From: Sulfitobacter albidus
GTDB taxonomy: Bacteria; Pseudomonadota; Alphaproteobacteria; Rhodobacterales; Rhodobacteraceae
Assembly (NCBI RefSeq): GCF_018200035.1
Contig: NZ_CP073581.1
Location: forward strand, 1,236,501 to 1,300,500
Direction of reading: 5' to 3'
DNA length: 64,000 nt
Shown in pieces: positions 59,205-64,000 of this stretch (its first letter is position 1; each line of letters begins with the position of its first letter). Under the pieces are notes generated by a model, which had not been told where the DNA came from, searched no databases, and was given only the letters and a program-made list of their open reading frames with translations. A program made the translations under genes and the position numbers.

Positions 59205-60100
59205 ATGAGCGTTCCTTCCCCCTCTACGTGCATCTGGGCGCGCACCGGACCGGCACCTCGTCGTTTCAGATGATGCTGGCGGCCAATGCCGGGACGCTGC
59301 GCGGGGCGGGCTATGATCTGGGCTATCCGGGGCGCGACGACATTCCGGGCGGCACGCTGCGTCTGCGCCTGCCTAGCCCGCGCAACGTGGCCGAAACCGA
59401 CAGCCGGTTCATCCCCGCGTGCCGCGATGCCTTCGCCCAGCTGCGCACCGGTGCCCCCGCGGGCCTGATCCTGAGCGAGGAGAACATCCCCGGCCGCATG
59501 CTGCATTTCCGCAAGGGGCAGTTCTATCCCGCCGCCCCCTACCGGCTGCGCACGCTGTTGCAGGCCGGCGGGCCGGTCACCCGCGCCGTGCTGGTCGTGC
59601 GTGCCTATACCGATCTCTACATCTCCGCCTGGCGCAAACGCGCCGAGGACAACGCCTCGCCTCCGTTTCAGGAGGCGGCTGGGAAGCTTTTGCGCATGGA
59701 CGGCGGCTGGCCCCGGCTGGCGCAGGAGGTGATCGACACGCTGGCGCCGCAGGCGTTCGTGGTGCTCGAATACGGCGCACGCGGGCGCAGCGTGGATCTT
59801 TTGCACCGACTGGTCCCCGAAACCGCACAGCTGCCGCTGGAAGAGCCTGCGCGGGTGATGAATCTGTCAGCCACCGACGCGGCACTCGAAGCGCTGCAAC
59901 GCCTCTACGCCGAAGGCCGGGAGCTGCCGCGCGCCGAGTGGCAGCGCATCGTCACCGCCCACCGCGCCGACACGACCCCGCGCGGTCTGTCAAAATTCAC
60001 CGCCCGCCAGCACCGCATCCTGAGCGCGCACTACCGCGAGGATCTTGACCGTCTGGGCGCCATGCCCGGCCTTACGCTGATCCGCGCGCCTCAGCCTTGA
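59205..60100 (+). CDS. Sulfotransferase-like protein (one frame break)
   Basis: A 298-residue protein. After repair of the C run at 59218-59222 it starts MSVPSPLYVHLGAHRTGTSSFQ, where GAHRTGTSSFQ resembles the PAPS-binding 5' loop of sulfotransferases. A second motif RAVLVVRAYTDLYISAWRKRA fits the 3'-phosphate-binding region. The remainder is helical. The acceptor is unknown; relatives may modify exopolysaccharide or other surface sugars. No strong ribosome binding site is seen, and the 3' end overlaps mazG on the other strand by 29 bases. Confidence 0.65.
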
Positions 60101-60890
60101 CCGCGTCCCACAGGGCGTCCATCTCCTCAAGGGTGCTGCCTTCGGGAGTCTTGCCCATCGCCGCCAGTTTTGCCTCCACCCCGGCGAACCGCGTCGTGAA
60201 TTTCGCGTTGGCCGCGCGCAGGGCGGCTTCGGGCTCCACCCCCAGATGGCGGCCAAGATTGGCCATCACGAACATCAGATCGCCGAATTCCTCGGCCACT
60301 TCTTCGGGGCCAAGGGTATCGCGCGCCTCGACCAGCTCGCCCGCTTCCTCGACGATCTTGGCGATCACATCGCCGGTGTCGGGCCAGTCGAATCCCACGC
60401 GCGCCGCGCGCTTTTGCAGCTTGTAGGCGCGCAGAAGGGCGGGCAGCCCCACGGCTACCCCGTCAAGGGCGCCGCCCTGCGCGCGCCCGGCACGCTCCGC
60501 CGCCTTGATCGCCTCCCAATCGCTCACCTGCTGTTCGGCGGATTTCTCGCGGCTCTCGTCGCCGAACACATGCGGATGCCGCGCGACCATCTTGTCGCAA
60601 ATCGCCGTCACCACCGACTGAAACGTAAAATGCCCATCCTCCGCGCCCATCTGCGCGTGATAGACCGCCTGCAACAGCAAATCGCCCAGCTCGCCCTCCA
60701 GATCGGGCCAGTCGCGCCGGGCGATGGCATCGGCCACCTCATAGGCTTCCTCGATTGTGTAGGGCGCGATGCTGTCGAAATCCTGCTCGATGTCCCAGGG
60801 GCAGCCCGTTTCGGGGTCGCGCAGACGGCGCATGATTTCCAGCAACCGCTCAATCCCTGCGCTTTGGTCGTGGATCAGATCGTCAGCCAT
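60072..60890 (-). CDS. mazG: Nucleoside triphosphate pyrophosphohydrolase
   Basis: A 272-residue MazG, which hydrolyses NTPs to NMPs and pyrophosphate and so limits aberrant nucleotides. Two MazG domains in tandem: the first with CPWDIEQDFDSIAPYTIEEAYE and GELGDLLLQAVYHAQM, the second with KIVEEAGELVEARD and EEFGDLMFVMANLGRH. Both EExxE and ExxD motifs are intact. The ATG is 56 bases from the divergent amidohydrolase start. Confidence 0.92.
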   Translation of the reverse strand: MADDLIHDQSAGIERLLEIMRRLRDPETGCPWDIEQDFDSIAPYTIEEAYEVADAIARRDWPDLEGELGDLLLQAVYHAQMGAEDGHFTFQSVVTAICDKMVARHPHVFGDESREKSAEQQVSDWEAIKAAERAGRAQGGALDGVAVGLPALLRAYKLQKRAARVGFDWPDTGDVIAKIVEEAGELVEARDTLGPEEVAEEFGDLMFVMANLGRHLGVEPEAALRAANAKFTTRFAGVEAKLAAMGKTPEGSTLEEMDALWDAVKAEARGSA

Positions 60891-60946
60891 TGAAGCTCCC
60901 TCCGGTTCGGTGTCAGATAAGGACAGCGCCCATCAGGAGTCCACCC

Positions 60947-62116
60947 ATGCCCATCATCAACCGCATCGCCGATTTCGCCACCGACATGACCGAATGGCGC
61001 CGCCACCTGCACACCATCCCCGAACTGCAATTCGACTGCCACGAGACGGCGGCGTTCGTGGTGGCACGCCTCAAGGAATTCGGCGTCGACGAGATTCACG
61101 AGGGCATCGCGACCACGGGTGTGGTGGCGATCATCAACGGGCAGGGCGATGGCCCCACCATCGGTCTGCGCGCCGATATGGACGCGCTGCCCATGACCGA
61201 GGAAACCGGGCTGCCCTATGCCTCCAAAACACCGGGCAAGATGCACGCCTGCGGCCACGACGGGCACACCACCATGCTGCTGGGCGCCGCGCGCTATCTG
61301 GCCGAGACGCGGAATTTCGCGGGCCGGGTTGCGCTGATCTTCCAACCCGCCGAAGAGGGCGGCGGCGGCGGTGAGGTCATGTGCCAGGAGGGCATCATGG
61401 ACCGATTCGACGTGCGCGAGGTCTATGGCATGCACAACGCGCCCGGCATCCCCGAGGGCACATTTGCTACGCGTCCCGGCCCGATCATGGCAGCCGCCGA
61501 CACCTTTCACATCCACGTCAAAGGGCGCGGCGGCCACGGTGCCCGCCCGCATGAGACCGCCGATCCGGTCGTCGCTGCCTGTGGCATCGTGCAGGCGATC
61601 CAGACGATCAGCTCGCGCAACCTCGACCCCGAACAGCAACTGGTGATCTCGACCACGCAGATCCACACCGGCACCATCGACAACGTCATCCCCGACACCG
61701 CCTATATCAACGGCACCGTGCGCACCTTCTCGAAAGAGGTGCAGGCGATGGTCATGCGCCGGATGCAGCAGATCGCGACCAATGTGGCGGCGGGCTACGA
61801 CCTTGAGGCCGAACTGGTCTATGACATGGGCTATCCGCCCACGGTCAACCACCCCGACCAGACGGATTTCGCCGTCGAGGTTGCACGCGATGTGGTGGGC
61901 GAGGCCGCCGTGATGCCCGACATGCCCGCGATCATGGGGGCCGAGGATTTCGGCTACATGCTCGAAGCGCGCCCCGGCGCCTACCTGATGCTCGGGCAGG
62001 GCGAGGGACCATCGGTGCACAACACCAAATACAATTTCAACGACGATATCGCGCCCATCGGCGCGTCGTTCTTTGTGCGCGCGGTCGAACGCTCCCAGCC
62101 GGTGGCCGGCAAATAG
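60947..62116 (+). CDS. M20 family amidohydrolase (hippurate hydrolase-like)
   Basis: A 389-residue zinc-dependent amidohydrolase (HipO/AbgB/IAA-amino-acid hydrolase group). Motifs: LRADMDALPM, KMHACGHDGHTTMLLGAA and IFQPAEEGGGGGEVM hold the metal ligands, and GRGGHGARPHETADPV lies in the dimerisation domain. It likely releases an amino acid from an acyl or amide conjugate; the substrate is not clear. CAGGAG precedes the ATG. It is followed at one base by an agmatinase-type gene, so it may feed the same nitrogen catabolism. Confidence 0.87.
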   Translation: MPIINRIADFATDMTEWRRHLHTIPELQFDCHETAAFVVARLKEFGVDEIHEGIATTGVVAIINGQGDGPTIGLRADMDALPMTEETGLPYASKTPGKMHACGHDGHTTMLLGAARYLAETRNFAGRVALIFQPAEEGGGGGEVMCQEGIMDRFDVREVYGMHNAPGIPEGTFATRPGPIMAAADTFHIHVKGRGGHGARPHETADPVVAACGIVQAIQTISSRNLDPEQQLVISTTQIHTGTIDNVIPDTAYINGTVRTFSKEVQAMVMRRMQQIATNVAAGYDLEAELVYDMGYPPTVNHPDQTDFAVEVARDVVGEAAVMPDMPAIMGAEDFGYMLEARPGAYLMLGQGEGPSVHNTKYNFNDDIAPIGASFFVRAVERSQPVAGK

Positions 62117-62117
62117 C

Positions 62118-63081
62118 ATGAGCCTTGAGGACGCGAAAACACAGGTCGATCAGGCCTTTACCCGCGACGATCTCAAGGGGCCGTCGTTTGAAAACGCCTT
62201 TGGCGGGGCCACGTCCTTTTTGCGCCGCCGGTACACCAAGGATCTGCGCGGCGTCGATATCGCCGTGACGGGGGTGCCCTTTGACCAGGCCGTGACCAAC
62301 CGCACCGGCACCCGTCTGGGCCCCGCGCGATCCGCGAGGCAAGCGCGCTGCAACCCTTCGATCCGCCCTACGGCTGGGATTTTGACGTGCTGTCCGAGTT
62401 CGCCATCGCCGATTACGGCGATCTGGCGTTCGATTACGCGCAGGTCTCGGCCTTTCCGGCGGCGCTGACGGCGCATATCAAGGGCATCCTCGACGCGGGC
62501 GCGGCCAGTGTCGCGCTGGGGGGCGATCACTACATCACCTTCCCGATCCTCAAGGCCTACGCCGAGAAATACGGCCCCTCAGCCTGCTGCAATTCGATGC
62601 CCATTCCGACACATGGCCCGACGACGACATGGAGCGCATCGACCACGGCACGATGTTCTACAAGGCGATCAAGCTGGGGCTGATCGACCCGGCCACAAGC
62701 GTGCAGGTAGGCATCCGCACCACCAACGCGGATACACTGGGTGTATGCACGATCGGTGCACGCGATGTGCACGAGATGGGTACGCGCGCCGTGGTCGAGA
62801 AAATCCGCGCCGTGATGGGCGACCGCCCGACCTATCTGACCTTCGATATCGACGCGCTCGACCCCGCGTTTGCGCCAGGTACGGGCACGCCGGTGTGGGG
62901 CGGTCTGGCAAGCTGGCAGGTCGCCGCGATCCTGCGCGATCTGGCGGGGCAGAACGTGGTGGGCGGCGACGTGGTTGAGGTTTCCCCCCCGTTCGACACC
63001 ACCGGGGCGACGGCCATCGCGGGCGCCCATGTGGCGACAGAGATCCTGTGTCTGATCGGCGCGAGGATGCGCGCGACATGA
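62118..63081 (+). CDS. Agmatinase-type ureohydrolase (two frame breaks)
   Basis: A 321-residue Mn-dependent ureohydrolase; agmatinase-type enzymes convert agmatine or guanidino acids to urea and an amine. Metal motifs: VALGGDHYITFP, LLQFDAHSDTWPDDD (after repair), LTFDIDALDPAFAPGTGTP and GDVVEVSPPFD. Breaks are at the C runs 62321-62324 (restoring GTRLGPRAIREASALQP) and 62575-62578; one base at each gives 322 codons. The stop overlaps the next ureohydrolase by ATGA. Confidence 0.88.
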
Positions 63082-64000
63082 GCGAGAAAAATCAACCCCT
63101 TGGCGGAAATGAGCTGGCGCGGTTTTCGGGGCCCAACACCTTCATGCGGCTGCCGTCGGTCAATGACCTCAAAGGGCTGGACGTAGCGTTTCTGGGCATC
63201 CCGATGGACATCGGCACCTCTTGGCGCTCGGGCACGCGCATGGGGCCGAAACAGATCCGCGAACAATCCGCGATGCTGCGCCCCTACAACATGGCGACGG
63301 GGGCCGCGCCGTTCGAGCGGTTGCAATGCGCCGACATCGGCGATCTGGCGATCAATACGTTCTCTCTCGCGGATAGTTTGCGCATTATCTCAGAGAGTTA
63401 CGACGAGATCCTCAACTACGATGCGATCCCCATGGCCATGGGCGGCGATCATGCGATGACCCTGCCGATCCTGCGCGCGATGGCGCGGCGGCACGGGCCG
63501 GTGGCGCTGATCCACATCGACGCGCATGCCGACGTCAACGACGAGATGTTCGGAGAGCGTGAGACCCACGGCACCTTCCTGCGTCGCGCCTATGAAGATG
63601 GGGCGGTAAACCCCCAGAAGACATATCAAATCGGAATACGTGGCACCGGCTACGCCGCCAGCGACTTCAGCGAGGCGGCAGGCTGGGGGTTCCAGCAATG
63701 GCCCGCCGAAGAGCTGTGGCACCGCTCGCTCGCCTCGCTGGGCGCCGAGATCCGCCGGGACATCGGCGATACTCCCGCCTACATCACCTACGACATCGAC
63801 AGCCTCGATCCCGCCTACGCGCCCGGCACCGGCACGCCGGAGATAGGCGGGCTGACCACGCCGCAGGCGATGGAGCTGATCCGGGGGCTCAAGGGCATCA
63901 ATGTCGTGGGATGCGATCTGGTGGAAGTCTCGCCGCCCTACGATACATCAGGTAACACGGGTCTGGTGGCGGCGAACCTGCTGTATGAGATGCTGTGTAT
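63078..64000 (+). CDS. Second agmatinase/guanidino-acid ureohydrolase, C-terminus cut by window edge
   Basis: About 307 residues are visible. Features: FLGIPMDIGTSWRSGTRMGP at the N-terminus, MAMGGDHAMTLPIL, LIHIDAHADVNDEMFGE, ITYDIDSLDPAYAPGTGTPEI and GCDLVEVSPPYDTSGNTG: all metal ligands are present. The HADVNDE pattern and longer N-terminus resemble guanidinobutyrase or guanidinopropionase more than arginase. It is translationally coupled (ATGA) to the first ureohydrolase, giving a tandem pair of different specificity. The last residues and stop lie outside the window. Confidence 0.87.
   Translation, partial: MSEKNQPLGGNELARFSGPNTFMRLPSVNDLKGLDVAFLGIPMDIGTSWRSGTRMGPKQIREQSAMLRPYNMATGAAPFERLQCADIGDLAINTFSLADSLRIISESYDEILNYDAIPMAMGGDHAMTLPILRAMARRHGPVALIHIDAHADVNDEMFGERETHGTFLRRAYEDGAVNPQKTYQIGIRGTGYAASDFSEAAGWGFQQWPAEELWHRSLASLGAEIRRDIGDTPAYITYDIDSLDPAYAPGTGTPEIGGLTTPQAMELIRGLKGINVVGCDLVEVSPPYDTSGNTGLVAANLLYEMLC

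Overview
The window is about 64 kb of GC-rich DNA packed with genes on both strands. Gene content and protein style point to an alphaproteobacterium of the Rhodobacteraceae (Roseobacter group): RTX proteins with a C-terminal Hint domain, dimethylglycine/sarcosine dehydrogenase-like FAD-GcvT fusions, a one-cysteine DksA, and DUF2852, DUF2927, DUF3047 and TerB/DUF533 proteins. The species cannot be named from the sequence alone. Most of the window is ordinary chromosome. It also holds one tRNA-Leu(CAA), one IS5-family insertion sequence and one accessory-looking locus, the RTX/Hint pair.

Layout. 0-8 kb: partial bpt, an RDD membrane protein, DUF2852, glnE with a small coupled gene, a lipoprotein, an RlmI-like rRNA methyltransferase, a PIN protein and an M48 protease. 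8-13.3 kb: a DUF3047 exoprotein, a VWA (CoxE-like) protein, a small membrane protein, a DUF2927 lipoprotein, a MoxR ATPase and dksA. 13.3-18.2 kb: an FAD monooxygenase; ornithine cyclodeaminase and arginase divergent from an Lrp-type regulator (arginine catabolism); dsbB, a DedA-like protein and tRNA-Leu. 18.2-29 kb: a 957-base leader with no clear gene, then a giant RTX/cadherin-like/Hint protein (about 2,793 residues once one frameshift is repaired) and a compact RTX-Hint paralogue of 366 residues. 29-36 kb: a MobA-like transferase and two FAD-GcvT oxidoreductases on either side of a DUF2254 membrane protein (methylated-amine catabolism). 36-44.8 kb: CorC-type protein, metallophosphoesterase-like protein, xerD with two coupled envelope genes, aroK-aroB, ssb and a lytic transglycosylase. 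44.8-50.6 kb: a peptide-type ABC transporter with no binding protein in the window, and an AraC regulator. 50.6-57.2 kb: miaA, pyrH, TerB/DUF533, an EamA exporter, SelO, a CBS protein and the IS. 57.2-64 kb: GNAT, GrpB, nucleoside hydrolase, a sulfotransferase-like protein, mazG, an M20 amidohydrolase and two tandem ureohydrolases, the last cut by the window edge.

A caution for every reader: at least 21 places in 17 otherwise intact genes show a reading-frame break. Every one is repaired by adding exactly one base to a short G or C run, and none needs a base removed. The genes hit include aroB, glnE, dsbB and speB. This one-sided pattern looks like homopolymer undercalling in the assembly rather than gene decay, so these genes are annotated as full-length CDS with the break marked. 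A 22nd site, in the IS transposase, may be a genuine programmed frameshift.

The most unusual biology is the RTX/Hint pair. A giant protein with 13 cadherin-like repeats and a long RTX block ends in a hedgehog/intein-type Hint domain, next to a minimal paralogue carrying the same Hint domain. Inside the giant gene a 567-base two-domain unit has been copied 1,386 bases downstream, with only silent differences seen. Other points of interest are an IS inserted exactly at the TA shared by two convergent stop codons, a metallophosphoesterase-like protein lacking metal ligands, and a terminator-like hairpin whose loop holds a start codon.
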